64,000 nucleotides of DNA. Origin: Methylotenera sp. Lineage in GTDB: Bacteria; Pseudomonadota; Gammaproteobacteria; Burkholderiales; Methylophilaceae. Where the stretch lies: the NCBI GenBank assembly GCA_030655015.1, contig JAURWJ010000006.1, forward strand, positions 32,514-96,513, in the 5' to 3' direction. The notes beneath the pieces were generated by a model. It saw only the letters and a list, made by a program, of their open reading frames with translations, had not been told where the DNA came from and ran no database searches. The translations under genes and the position numbers were made by a program. This document shows positions 28,255-36,238 of this stretch, piece after piece. Numbering within the stretch: position 1 is the first letter of the stretch; the number at the start of each line of letters is the position of its first letter.

Positions 28255-28800
28255 ATGAAACTTAGTGACATTGCCATGCTTTATGTTGCAACGCTAAGTG
28301 TTGTAACACTAACAACGCCTCATGCACATGCTGGAGCAATTGACTCTGCCGCTATTGTTTCCGCGCATAACAAATTGCGCACAGAAGTAGGCGTAACTAA
28401 AAAGTTAACTTATTCACCAACCTTAGCGGCAAATGCTCAAGCTTGGGCCGACCACTTAAAAACAAGCAGTCATTGCCAGATGCGCCATAGCAACGCAAAC
28501 GCCCAGTATGGAGAAAACCTTTATTGGGGCAGTGCCCTGTCATGGTCCGATGGTCGCAAAGCGTTGCAAAAAGTATCGTCTGAGCAAGTGGTCAATCGTT
28601 GGGGCAGCGAAAAAGCTGATTACGACTACGCTAACAATCAGTGTGTACCGGATAAAACGTGCGGACATTACACGCAGATAGTCTGGAGCACCACCACTAG
28701 CGTCGGCTGTGGAATGGCAGTCTGCACTGATACACAAGAACAAGTGTGGGTATGCCGTTACCAGCCTGCCGGCAACTGGGTAGGCAAAAAACCCTACTGA
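28255..28800 (+). CDS. secreted CAP (SCP/PR-1) domain protein
   Basis: A 181-residue exported protein with a cleavable signal (about 1-26, ending AHAHAGA). CAP signatures include IVSAHNKLRTEVG, ANAQAWADHLKTSSHC, YGENLYWGSA, CGHYTQIVWSTTTSVGCG and VWVCRYQPAGNWVG. The family His and Glu residues of the CAP cavity (HNK, GENL, HYTQ) are kept, and six or more cysteines could form disulfides. Bacterial members are poorly understood. It starts 3 bases after the GGDEF-EAL stop codon, so it is the last gene of the porin-PhnD-GGDEF unit. Confidence 0.9.
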   Translation: MKLSDIAMLYVATLSVVTLTTPHAHAGAIDSAAIVSAHNKLRTEVGVTKKLTYSPTLAANAQAWADHLKTSSHCQMRHSNANAQYGENLYWGSALSWSDGRKALQKVSSEQVVNRWGSEKADYDYANNQCVPDKTCGHYTQIVWSTTTSVGCGMAVCTDTQEQVWVCRYQPAGNWVGKKPY

Positions 28801-28887
28801 GTAGTAGGCCAAAAATGCGCATTGATATTCAAGTTATTTTGGCTCACTGCGGCGGTAGCATGCTGTTATTTTTAAACTTAAATTAAA

Positions 28888-28916
28888 TTGTAATTGCCGT
28901 AAATTAAGTGTATAAA
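28888..28916 (+). promoter_or_regulatory. sigma-70-like promoter of a candidate small RNA
   Basis: TTGTAA (28888-28893) and TATAAA (28911-28916) are separated by exactly 17 bases. Transcription would start near 28923. Confidence 0.5.
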
Positions 28917-28922
28917 TTAGGT

Positions 28923-29091
28923 GTGGCTCTTAAACATAAGTTTTAAATCTTACCGTTTATCAGGAGACGTTTATCGACACTTCAATCATTGATCATCAGT
29001 AGTAACTACCTAGGCCAGTGATTGATAACTGGCAATATCGGCATCCCATAAGCCGAAACACAACGCCGCTTTAATGCGGCGTTAGTATTTT
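28923..29091 (+). ncRNA. candidate small RNA of about 165-170 bases
   Basis: The stretch runs from just after a good promoter to a rho-independent terminator. It contains no ATG-initiated frame. An internal hairpin CCAGT-GATTGATA-ACTGG sits near 29014-29031. No Rfam family was recognised. Evidence is only this promoter-terminator arrangement. Confidence 0.35.
29062..29091 (+). terminator. rho-independent terminator
   Basis: An 8-bp stem AACGCCGC / GCGGCGTT with loop TTTAAT, followed by AGTATTTTTAT. It may end the candidate small RNA or the CAP-gene operon. Confidence 0.8.
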
Positions 29092-29230
29092 TATTGGGTG
29101 AGTAGTCAATAATATATCTGCTATGATGCATTGAGCGTAATTAACTTTAAGCTGGATATTAACTGTAAGCGCCGGCCACTAAGTCTAACTTATTAGTCAA
29201 TTTTTATGCCTTCTAACACTGCAATTTATC

Positions 29231-29968
29231 TCATCTGTCAGTATTGTGGATGTGGCAATGCCGATCCAGTTCAATGAGCTGTGTCAGTAATTCAGAATGT
29301 GCCTGTACATGAAGAATGTAGCGCGGCACATTGTGAGCCGTGGATTGTGACATAAATGGTTCACCCCAGAAACTCACTAGCGCTTCTGTGGCGCCATGTG
29401 GCTGAGTGTCGGCCAATATGAAAGATAAGTTCTTTTGAAGTGAGCACCAACGCGGTTCCTTTACTTTGCTTGCGCCTATGTTGCTAGCAAGCTTTGGTAG
29501 GACGTCTGTCTGCCACACGCCTTGCTGGCTGGCATCAAGCACGAATTGAACGCTGGTTACGTGTGGGTTTTCAATCATAGGGCGTAACAGGGCATCGAAA
29601 AGTGGCTGGGTTCTATACATCGACAAACAAACGTTAAACAGGGTTGCCTCGCCGCGCATATTGCGCGCAAATTGCTCGTTTGATGTGCGAAGCTGACGTG
29701 GGCCGATAAGCACAATATCTGGAACCGCCAAGGATGCATTGATATTCGATACCATTTTGAGTATATGTTCCACCTGCTCTGCAGTTTGTTCATTGTTTCG
29801 TGTATGGCGCATGAAATTGATAAACAGGAGTGCCATCAGGGTGAGCACGACCGGCAAAATGATATGCTCATCTATCACATGCAGAAAGTGCAAAACAATG
29901 GCCACCACGGCAGCCAAAATGCCTGCGATAGCATCCCACTCATAGCTAAGCAAACGATTTTTCTTCAT
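29231..29968 (-). CDS. membrane-anchored protein of unknown function
   Basis: A 245-residue protein with two N-terminal membrane helices (about 11-30 and 36-52), a short coiled region (NNEQTAEQVEHILKMVSN) and a soluble domain of about 170 residues. The soluble part (LFNVCLSMYRTQPLFDALLRPMI, VTSVQFVLDASQQGVW, ATEALVSFWGEPFM) hints at a phospholipase-D-like sensor fold, as these pieces resemble the ends of HKD-type domains, but no HxK motif is present. No family was recognised. It lies alone between the candidate small RNA and the nnrS operon. Confidence 0.55.
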   Translation of the reverse strand: MKKNRLLSYEWDAIAGILAAVVAIVLHFLHVIDEHIILPVVLTLMALLFINFMRHTRNNEQTAEQVEHILKMVSNINASLAVPDIVLIGPRQLRTSNEQFARNMRGEATLFNVCLSMYRTQPLFDALLRPMIENPHVTSVQFVLDASQQGVWQTDVLPKLASNIGASKVKEPRWCSLQKNLSFILADTQPHGATEALVSFWGEPFMSQSTAHNVPRYILHVQAHSELLTQLIELDRHCHIHNTDR

Positions 29969-30107
29969 GTGAGCCTCAATTTTCTGCAGAAGTTAATGCC
30001 TGCTCCACATTAGTATCTGTAACAACAGGTATGCATATCACCTGCCATGGAGTATGTGTTCATTATCATATTCGCGCACTTTCTCGCCTGAGTTAGATGC
30101 TGAATCA

Positions 30108-31325
30108 TCACCCAACGCCTCCGTCTGATCTGGGTTGCCAATAGGTAGCGGCAAACTTGTAAGACCAGAGGCCAAAGCATATTAGCCAAACTACCCCAAC
30201 GCACAGGTAGAGGTGGTTACGCAATGTGAACTCTAGTCCAGGAAGTTCTGAAATGATGCGTAGCACTGCAACAGACTGAAAAACCAGAAAGATACCCCAG
30301 GTTAGGCAGTCAATTTTCAGCGCTTGACCAGAATGACCAAGCGTTACACGTGTCGCCATGCCCAGTACTATGGAAGTGAAATAGCCGATAGTCAGTGCAT
30401 GTAGTGGGGCTTTAGCTAGGATGAGTTGGCCTGTCAGGAGTAAGGCTAAACTTTGTATTGTGTAGAGTAGCAAGGCAATGCCAAGCCAAGCAAAGCCGAT
30501 GTGCAACATAGCCAAAATAGGAACAGCAAGGCTGTCGCGTAGCCGCCATGCGCATGTTAAATAGATTGCACTTGCCGCCATAGGTAAATCAACGAGCCAG
30601 GTCCAGGCATGCAATCCGGTCAATTCAAGTATCCCGTGCACAAGGGCGAAGCCAGGAATGAGCGCAAGTACCCAGTCTGGACGTACGATTTTATATTCAG
30701 GAATCACATTGGCCGAAAAAAATGGAATCATGCGGTGACTAACTGCAAAATAAACCGGTAACAGAATCAGCCAGATGCCGCCCACCTTGGCAATCGCGGT
30801 TAGGTGCGCTTTATCACTGGCAAATCCAGCGATCAGTAGCCAGCCGATTACCAGCGCGGCCGAGGTGATTGTTGCGTGCCGCTTGTCTGGGTGCTTGGCC
30901 TGTAAATACACACTAAGTAAAGCATACAGTCCCATGCCCCAACCCGCCAAAAATAGCAGGAGTGCTATCTTCAATAATACAAAGCCTACAATCAGCCCCG
31001 CATAAAACAGCAAGGTTCCTATGGCAAGCAGGATAAAAGCGGGTACATACGCGCGGCGCTCGACTTCATTCCCATTCATCCAGCGTGGAAAAGTGGTCAT
31101 TAAGAAACCGAAAATAAAGAATGGGAAAAAGCCGTAGATCATCAAAAAAGCGTGGGCATCCGTGGCTGAGAGGGTCCATGAAATTGGCGCATAAAGTACA
31201 CCATAGCGTCCTACTAGGTCGATCAGCCACCAAGTCAGTGTCAATATCGACTGCACCACACCACCAAAGAAAAACATGCGATGTGGTGCAGATGAAAATG
31301 TATTCCATATTTTAAGAAAATTCAT
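30108..31325 (-). CDS. NnrS-family haem/copper membrane protein (divergent copy)
   Basis: A 405-residue protein with about 12 membrane helices. NnrS features are TDAHAFLMIYGFFPFFIFGF near the start, TTFPRWMN, and HALTIGYFTSIVLGMATRVT followed by LGHSG. The conserved His residues probably bind haem and copper. NnrS relieves nitric oxide stress during denitrification. It is the last gene of the minus-strand operon running from 34388, and its ATG overlaps the stop of a small frame upstream. Confidence 0.85.
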   Translation of the reverse strand: MNFLKIWNTFSSAPHRMFFFGGVVQSILTLTWWLIDLVGRYGVLYAPISWTLSATDAHAFLMIYGFFPFFIFGFLMTTFPRWMNGNEVERRAYVPAFILLAIGTLLFYAGLIVGFVLLKIALLLFLAGWGMGLYALLSVYLQAKHPDKRHATITSAALVIGWLLIAGFASDKAHLTAIAKVGGIWLILLPVYFAVSHRMIPFFSANVIPEYKIVRPDWVLALIPGFALVHGILELTGLHAWTWLVDLPMAASAIYLTCAWRLRDSLAVPILAMLHIGFAWLGIALLLYTIQSLALLLTGQLILAKAPLHALTIGYFTSIVLGMATRVTLGHSGQALKIDCLTWGIFLVFQSVAVLRIISELPGLEFTLRNHLYLCVGVVWLICFGLWSYKFAATYWQPRSDGGVG

Positions 31326-31414
31326 AATGCATTTAGCCTTTCCAGATTTCTGCTTTGCGCATGCTTGGCAGCAAACTCATAGAGATCGATCAGATCCTCT
31401 GCACTGACATCCAT
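31322..31414 (-). CDS. possible small protein between two nnrS-like genes
   Basis: A 30-codon frame (MDVSAEDLIDLYEFAAKHAQ...) whose TGA overlaps the ATG of the downstream nnrS copy. A TTG at 31441 could extend it. The same frame is open back to the stop codon of the gene at 31508, giving 61 codons in all with protein-like, acidic-amphipathic character. It could be a short coupled gene or the detached tail of the upstream membrane protein. No ribosome site is clear. Confidence 0.35.
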   Translation of the reverse strand: MDVSAEDLIDLYEFAAKHAQSRNLERLNAL

Positions 31415-31507
31415 GATGCCATCTATTTTCCCAAGTGCCAATTTAAAATATTCTTCTTTTAATGATGTGTAAGTGCAGCCAGCAACTGTAGATTGAGATA
31501 TGTAAGA

Positions 31508-32626
31508 TCATACTCGATTCATCATAAACAATAGCAGCGTTTGGGTAATGAAGATGCCTGCTGCAATGAGCGCCAGATGCCAGCCAATGCCATACCCCAG
31601 ACCGGCCATCACACCTCCCGCCATGAAAACCAAAGCACGCAAGCCCCCGCCAAAACCTAAATGCTTTCTGGCTGCATGATGCCAAGCTGTTTGCAGCCCC
31701 GGGCGCAGCCATAATGGCAGCAAGTAACTGACTGCACCAGTTACCAGCGGCATGAGAAAGGCAATGATTAAAATTGCAATTGGGTTGAAGGGCGTTTGAT
31801 GATAAGCGTGGGCTGTGCCAATTAGCAAAGTAATTGCATAGCCACATAAAGCCACTGCGAGCGACGGGGCAGCGCCATGTCGCTTGAATACGTCTTTCGA
31901 ATAAAATTGTAGCCATGACTTAAATATGCTACATATTGGGATAGCTAGTAATAGTAATCCGATCCAAGCTAGGTTGTGGCGCCAGGCAGCGCCACAGGCT
32001 ATGATCACAGTTCCAAGCATAACCCATTTCAAATGCTTATTCATGCGTGATGCCACGTTAGGGTCAGGCCGTTGTGTGACTGTGGGTAACAACACCTGTA
32101 GCGTGCCGAGTGCAGCGATGCCAACAAAACCTAGCGTATTAAAGTGAAGATGCAACAAACGCAATGTAGCGCGTTGAGAAGGAATAAAATAACCCATTAG
32201 AATAGCACCAAGCGCTATGAGCAGGCATAGCATAGCCGCTAGATACCAATCCAGACAGGAATGAGGCGTCCCAATCGCCTTGCTTTTTAAGCGATATGCC
32301 CAATGCATTAGCTTGGCGACTGCAATGATGGCAATTGCGGCACCTAGCGCGTGCCCAGCAGGTGCGATTTGAGGAAAAGCAAAATAACTGGTAACCAGGA
32401 TTCCGCCGAGCAGGGCGCTGAAAGGTAACAATTGAATAAATTTACCTGTGCTTTTACTTCGCGTCAGCACCGGTATGAAGTACACCATCGCCCCCAGAAT
32501 CAGGGGCATAATGCCGACAGAAAAAATGAGATGATAACTGAAAATTGCCGCACCACCGCGTGATAAGGCGAGGGTGGATGCGGCGATAAACGTCAGCAGG
32601 GTGACTGCAACTTGAAACGGCAACAC
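31508..32626 (-). CDS. polytopic membrane protein related to NnrS
   Basis: A 372-residue, about 12-helix protein with a GTG start 3 bases after the DUF2249 stop codon. His-containing helices FSYHLIFSVGIMPLILGAMV and LHLHFNTLGFVGIAALG recall haem-copper and NnrS proteins, and are typical of denitrification-linked membrane proteins annotated NnrS-like. It stands inside the NO-response operon. Function is inferred from context only. Confidence 0.65.
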   Translation of the reverse strand: MLPFQVAVTLLTFIAASTLALSRGGAAIFSYHLIFSVGIMPLILGAMVYFIPVLTRSKSTGKFIQLLPFSALLGGILVTSYFAFPQIAPAGHALGAAIAIIAVAKLMHWAYRLKSKAIGTPHSCLDWYLAAMLCLLIALGAILMGYFIPSQRATLRLLHLHFNTLGFVGIAALGTLQVLLPTVTQRPDPNVASRMNKHLKWVMLGTVIIACGAAWRHNLAWIGLLLLAIPICSIFKSWLQFYSKDVFKRHGAAPSLAVALCGYAITLLIGTAHAYHQTPFNPIAILIIAFLMPLVTGAVSYLLPLWLRPGLQTAWHHAARKHLGFGGGLRALVFMAGGVMAGLGYGIGWHLALIAAGIFITQTLLLFMMNRV

Positions 32627-32629
32627 AGA

Positions 32630-32887
32630 TTATGTGCGAACGAAATCGATTACAATCTGCCCGGGCTCGCGCTGTACATACTGAATGCTGACAGCAGCGC
32701 CATAGCGTTGTTCCAGTTGATTCAGTAGCGGCAACGGGTCATGATCATTGACAAAGCGCATAGTCTCACCACTATTAAGTGCATCAAGCGCACCAAAGAT
32801 AGCGGCGTGACGGAAGCGCTTGGCAATGCCGCGCGCATCAAATGGGTAGATCTGTTCTGGAAGTAGATGAAGATGAGTGTGTGACAT
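32630..32887 (-). CDS. DUF2249 domain protein
   Basis: An 85-residue protein. The frame opens at 33106, overlapping the preceding gene, but the ATG at 32887 has an AAAGGA site and gives the exact domain: LDARGIAKRFRHAAIF-like start (DARGIAKRFRHAAIFGALDA), then ETMRFVNDHDPLPLLNQLEQRYG and a C-terminal VQREPGQIVIDF. DUF2249 proteins are common in denitrification and NO-response operons, where a role in iron-sulfur or haem repair has been suggested but not proved. Confidence 0.88.
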   Translation of the reverse strand: MSHTHLHLLPEQIYPFDARGIAKRFRHAAIFGALDALNSGETMRFVNDHDPLPLLNQLEQRYGAAVSIQYVQREPGQIVIDFVRT

Positions 32888-32948
32888 TGATTTTCCTTTC
32901 AGGGAGTGAGCGCAATATTTGCGCAGGGGTTGGTAATAGTTACTGGGG

Positions 32949-34058
32949 TTAAATTTTTTGTTTTTTGCTGCGAATAACTGCGCTAATCGTGCTGAGCACG
33001 AATAATAATAGTGCGATTGCGTTAAGCGCTCCGCCAATACTGCGGCTATGCTGATTTTGCAGCAAATCACCAGCGATACGTACAATGAGTGAACCATGCA
33101 ACACAATGAGCGGTAGGTAAAATGTAAAATGATAAGGAATTTTGACCTTGGCTACCGCTGGAAAGATGATAGGTGCATGTCCAAAAATCATGGAAAATAC
33201 AAAGCCAACTAATATCGTGTGCAAAAATGCGTCATAACTGAAACCTGGCATCAGGTGTTGCGTGAGCAATCCAATCAGACCGCCAACCAATAGCCAGACA
33301 TAGCCTGAAATTAAGCATGCCGCAATGAATCTGGTTAATCCTTTTTGTTTTATCGTATGCCTTGCCACGTCCTGACGTAGTAGCCAGAGGGCAAGTGCAA
33401 GCAAAGCCAGTGACAGCACTTGTACATTTAAATCGCTAGACAATGTCGCTAAAACTACGCCTATCAAAAACAAGGTGAGTATTAGTATAAAGACTACCTT
33501 GCTACCTAGTGATGGTGGTAGAAAACGCGAAAGTTCAAGCCGCTCACCTGCGATCGTTAGCACCAGAAAGCTTATCCACCACGGTACTATCTGTGCAATA
33601 CCAAGCCCGCCCAACCATAGCAGATTGCCAAGTAACCACGACAAGCTGCCCAGTAGCAGTATTAGGGTGAATAGTGCACGTTGGCGGATAAAAATATGTG
33701 CCGTAGCAACACTGAGAATGCCGCTAGCGAAAATCCACAAAACCACTCCAATATGCCACGACAATCCTGCGATGAGTATCAATCCGCCTAGCGCAGCAGC
33801 AAGCGGCCCAAAATAAGCCCAGCGCTCACCGAGGGCAACAGCGCGCTCTAGTGCAATGACTGTGCCTAAAAAGCCACAAACCATTAGCGGACCATGAAAG
33901 GCAGTTAGGCTAGCTGCTGGCAATGGGGAGTTCCAGCCCATACGCAACAAGCCGCTACTAATGCCAAACGCTAGGCAGACAAATCCCACCACCAGCATCG
34001 GGATTCGGTATGGCACAGAAATATTTTTCTTGTTCATTATTCGTTCAGAAAAGCTCAA
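32949..34058 (-). CDS. NnrS-like polytopic membrane protein
   Basis: A 369-residue, about 12-helix protein. A TTG at 34058 with GGAG upstream is used; an ATG at 34037 is the alternative. Conserved-looking His helices are AFHGPLMVCGFLGTVIALER and DAFLHTILVGFVFSMIFGHA (with PIIFPAV). Proteins of this type accompany nnrS in denitrifiers. It overlaps nothing and starts 3 bases after the DUF59 gene stop, so it is translationally close-coupled. Confidence 0.68.
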   Translation of the reverse strand: MSFSERIMNKKNISVPYRIPMLVVGFVCLAFGISSGLLRMGWNSPLPAASLTAFHGPLMVCGFLGTVIALERAVALGERWAYFGPLAAALGGLILIAGLSWHIGVVLWIFASGILSVATAHIFIRQRALFTLILLLGSLSWLLGNLLWLGGLGIAQIVPWWISFLVLTIAGERLELSRFLPPSLGSKVVFILILTLFLIGVVLATLSSDLNVQVLSLALLALALWLLRQDVARHTIKQKGLTRFIAACLISGYVWLLVGGLIGLLTQHLMPGFSYDAFLHTILVGFVFSMIFGHAPIIFPAVAKVKIPYHFTFYLPLIVLHGSLIVRIAGDLLQNQHSRSIGGALNAIALLLFVLSTISAVIRSKKQKI

Positions 34059-34061
34059 ATG

Positions 34062-34388
34062 CTAACTCCAGCCTAAGCGCAACTTTGCTTCGGCGGACAT
34101 CATGTCTGGGTTCCACGGTGGCTCCCAGACCAGATTCATGTTAAACTTAAGTTCACTCGGCAATAGCAGTGTTAGGGTTGCGTCAATATCATCCAAAAGC
34201 ATTTCACCCATCGGGCATGCCTGCGAGGTCATGGTAAACGTCACTATTACAACATCTTCAGAAACTTCAATACCGTACACCAATCCGAGATCTACAATGT
34301 TTTCACCAACCTCCGGATCAATCACCTGTAACAAGGCATTTCGAACTGATTGCTCCCTCTGTGGAAGCGCTTCATCACAAGTTTTCAT
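34062..34388 (-). CDS. MIP18/DUF59 family iron-sulfur cluster assembly factor
   Basis: A 108-residue protein with the family core VRNALLQVIDPEVGENIVDLG, VTFTMTSQACPMG (the conserved Cys thought to help carry Fe-S clusters) and a C-terminal WEPPWNPDMMSAEAKLRLG. SufT/PaaD-like proteins help mature Fe-S enzymes. As the first gene of the nnrS-containing operon and divergent from nsrR, it probably supports Fe-S repair under nitric oxide stress (inference). Confidence 0.88.
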   Translation of the reverse strand: MKTCDEALPQREQSVRNALLQVIDPEVGENIVDLGLVYGIEVSEDVVIVTFTMTSQACPMGEMLLDDIDATLTLLLPSELKFNMNLVWEPPWNPDMMSAEAKLRLGWS

Positions 34389-34427
34389 GGACTTTATTTA
34401 AGCTACATGTAAAATACACCTTTAATG

Positions 34428-34469
34428 TATCACAGCATTTTGATATAAGCAATATTATTTATACATCTT
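34428..34469. promoter_or_regulatory. NsrR-like operator region shared by the DUF59-nnrS operon and nsrR
   Basis: These 42 bases match 36031-36072 (upstream of nosZ) at 39 positions, including a 27-base identical run. The last 23 bases (34447-34469) have the size of an NsrR box: AAGCAATATTA-T-TTATACATCTT, with a good right half (consensus half AAGATGYATTT read in reverse). It lies between divergent genes, so it may serve both nsrR autoregulation and the nnrS operon. Confidence 0.6.
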
Positions 34470-34484
34470 CTATGGAATGAATTT

Positions 34485-34928
34485 ATGCGTCTTACTACTT
34501 TTTCGGATTACACCATGCGTGTGATGATGTACTTAGGTCTTCAGCATGGCCAGTTAGTCACTATTTCTGACATTGCACAGGCGTACGACATTTCAGAAAA
34601 TCACTTGATGAAAGTAGTGCACCACTTGGCGCAGCATGGCTATATAGAAACGGTGCGTGGCAAAGGCGGTGGCCTACGACTGGTACGTGAACCGGAGACT
34701 ATTAATCTTGGGGAAATGATTCGCATCTCAGAAGGTGATGCCAGTTTGTTACCTTGCCTGGATACGAATGGGACATGTTGCATACAGTCTTCTTGTCGGT
34801 TAATGGGGATTTTACATGAGGCGCAAGTCGCATTGTTTACGGTGCTGGGTAAGTACACGCTAGCAGATTTACTGCAGCAAGAAGGAACTCTGTCGCGTAT
34901 CCTCATGCATTCAAAGTCTGTGGTATAG
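34485..34928 (+). CDS. nsrR: nitric-oxide-sensing Rrf2 repressor NsrR
   Basis: A 147-residue Rrf2 protein. The winged helix begins MRLTTFSDYTMRVMMYLGLQ, with recognition part YDISENHLMKVVHHLAQHGY and wing VRGKGGGLRL. Cluster cysteines are Cys91, Cys98 (or Cys99) and Cys104 in PCLDTNGTCCIQSSC, spaced as in NsrR (CX5-7CX5C) and not as in IscR. NO attacks the cluster and releases DNA. Its neighbours on both sides belong to NO and N2O metabolism, which supports the name. Confidence 0.93.
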   Translation: MRLTTFSDYTMRVMMYLGLQHGQLVTISDIAQAYDISENHLMKVVHHLAQHGYIETVRGKGGGLRLVREPETINLGEMIRISEGDASLLPCLDTNGTCCIQSSCRLMGILHEAQVALFTVLGKYTLADLLQQEGTLSRILMHSKSVV

Positions 34929-35113
34929 ATCACTCAGAGTCAGCACATTAAATAATGCAATGAAAAACGTTAAATACAGCGTTCTCGCAGGTTTTTACTG
35001 TGCCCCTACTTGTTAATCACAATTACTAAAAAGTACCTTTTAGCGTCATTATCGGAATCACTTCTATAGATTTAGCAAAAAATTAAATAACTGACTTGAA
35101 GTTGGGGAGTGGC

Positions 35114-35797
35114 TCAATGATCAATTGTTAATTTACGCAACTTTACGACATCTGTAATTATGATGCGGTTGCCTTTAACATCAATTAAACCAATGTGTTG
35201 CAACTTGCGTATACTACGTGACAGTGTCTCTGGGGTAGTATTCAGCATTGAGGCAATAGCGCTCTTTCTAATTGGCAAAGTGATAATTTCAGCATTGACC
35301 GCATTAGCACTGATTTGAAGTAGATAACCAATGAAACGCTGAATAGCGTTTTGAAAAGATAGCGTTTCGATATCATGTATCATTTGATGCAAGCTATCAG
35401 ATAATCTTTCCTGCATCTTTCGGGCTAAGTTTGCATCGCTGTCCAGTAATAATCGGATGGAGTGTCCAGATACAAGTAGCACTTCCGAATTGATTATAGC
35501 TTTTGCATAAAATGGTAGCTGTTGTTCAAGAAATAGACCTGATTCTCCAAAGCTGTTGCCTGGAGCTATGATGCTAATAATTTTTTCTATGCCTTGCGTT
35601 GAGGCAATCCCAAGCTTAATTTGTCCTGCAATTAGCAGATAAAGCCCCTGTGCTGAATCGCCGCGATTAAAAACATAGCTATCTTGAGGCAGATTGAGTA
35701 CCTGGCTATATTTTGTAAGCAGTTTGATCTGCTCATGACCTAATTCGTTAAATAATTCAAATCGGGCCAACGATTTTTTAATGTTATCTATGTCCAT
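35114..35797 (-). CDS. Crp/Fnr family regulator, DNR-like
   Basis: A 227-residue protein from the ATG at 35797; the frame opens at 35833 with no better start. It has a cyclic-nucleotide-binding-like domain (SYVFNRGDSAQGLYLLIAGQ, APGNSFGESGLF), a dimer helix and a C-terminal helix-turn-helix (RKSAIASMLNTTPETLSRSI). There is not one cysteine in the protein, so it cannot hold the FNR 4Fe-4S cluster. This fits DNR/NNR-type haem-dependent NO sensors that activate nitrous oxide reductase genes. It is divergent from nosZ, whose promoter carries a TTGAC-N4-ATCAA site. Confidence 0.88.
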   Translation of the reverse strand: MDIDNIKKSLARFELFNELGHEQIKLLTKYSQVLNLPQDSYVFNRGDSAQGLYLLIAGQIKLGIASTQGIEKIISIIAPGNSFGESGLFLEQQLPFYAKAIINSEVLLVSGHSIRLLLDSDANLARKMQERLSDSLHQMIHDIETLSFQNAIQRFIGYLLQISANAVNAEIITLPIRKSAIASMLNTTPETLSRSIRKLQHIGLIDVKGNRIIITDVVKLRKLTIDH

Positions 35798-35833
35798 TAT
35801 TTCTATGTGTAATTTAGTGCTTTGAAGTATCAA

Positions 35834-36238
35834 TTTGGATTCACCTCAACATTGTCCAGCGTTACCCTTATACTAATTTTAAATATCTCTAGATATTAAC
35901 TTTGCAACTTAGCGCTTATAACATCTAACCTCATCGTAGAGCGGAGTAACTTGAACGGATTATCTCAATGGGAAAGCGCACCCAGCAAATTTTTTTATGT
36001 ATTAAGATGTAATATTAATATATCTTAATTTATCATAGCGTTTTAATATAAGCAATATTATTTATACATCTTAAAATAATTAAGAAAATTATAGTCTATT
36101 TTTTTAAGATGTATAATAAGGATATCTTTTGACTTAAATCAAACAATAAAATTTATAGCCTGCTAAACTGGTTTCTTAGTGCGACAAAATGTCGCAGGTA
36201 TAGACTGAAGCATCAGCCATCGTTAAGAGGAGAGAGTC
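35834..36238 (+). promoter_or_regulatory. nosZ control region with three NsrR-like boxes and one FNR/DNR box
   Basis: Three 23-base NsrR-like elements lie at 36004-36026 (AAGATGTAATA-T-TAATATATCTT, 9 of 11 symmetric pairs), 36050-36072 (part of the repeat shared with nsrR) and 36106-36128 (AAGATGTATAA-T-AAGGATATCTT). The third touches TTGAC-TTAA-ATCAA at 36129-36142, a near-consensus FNR/DNR site. An extended -10, TGCTAAACT, lies at 36161-36169. This puts transcription start near 36177 and the box centre at -41.5, the class II activator position. A good AGGAGAG ribosome site precedes the nosZ ATG. Confidence 0.75.

Larger units (their letters stand above)
28801..29230. other. 430-base intergenic region holding a candidate small-RNA transcription unit
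   Basis: There is no protein gene here. It holds a promoter-like sequence (28888-28916) and a terminator (29062-29091), described in their own entries. The remainder is AT-rich with no repeat that I can see. Confidence 0.6.

Noticed and set aside
31443..31916. 157-codon minus-strand frame overlapping the NnrS-like gene
   Set aside because: It is an out-of-frame shadow of the 31508-32626 gene; composition is unlike a protein and no start is supported.
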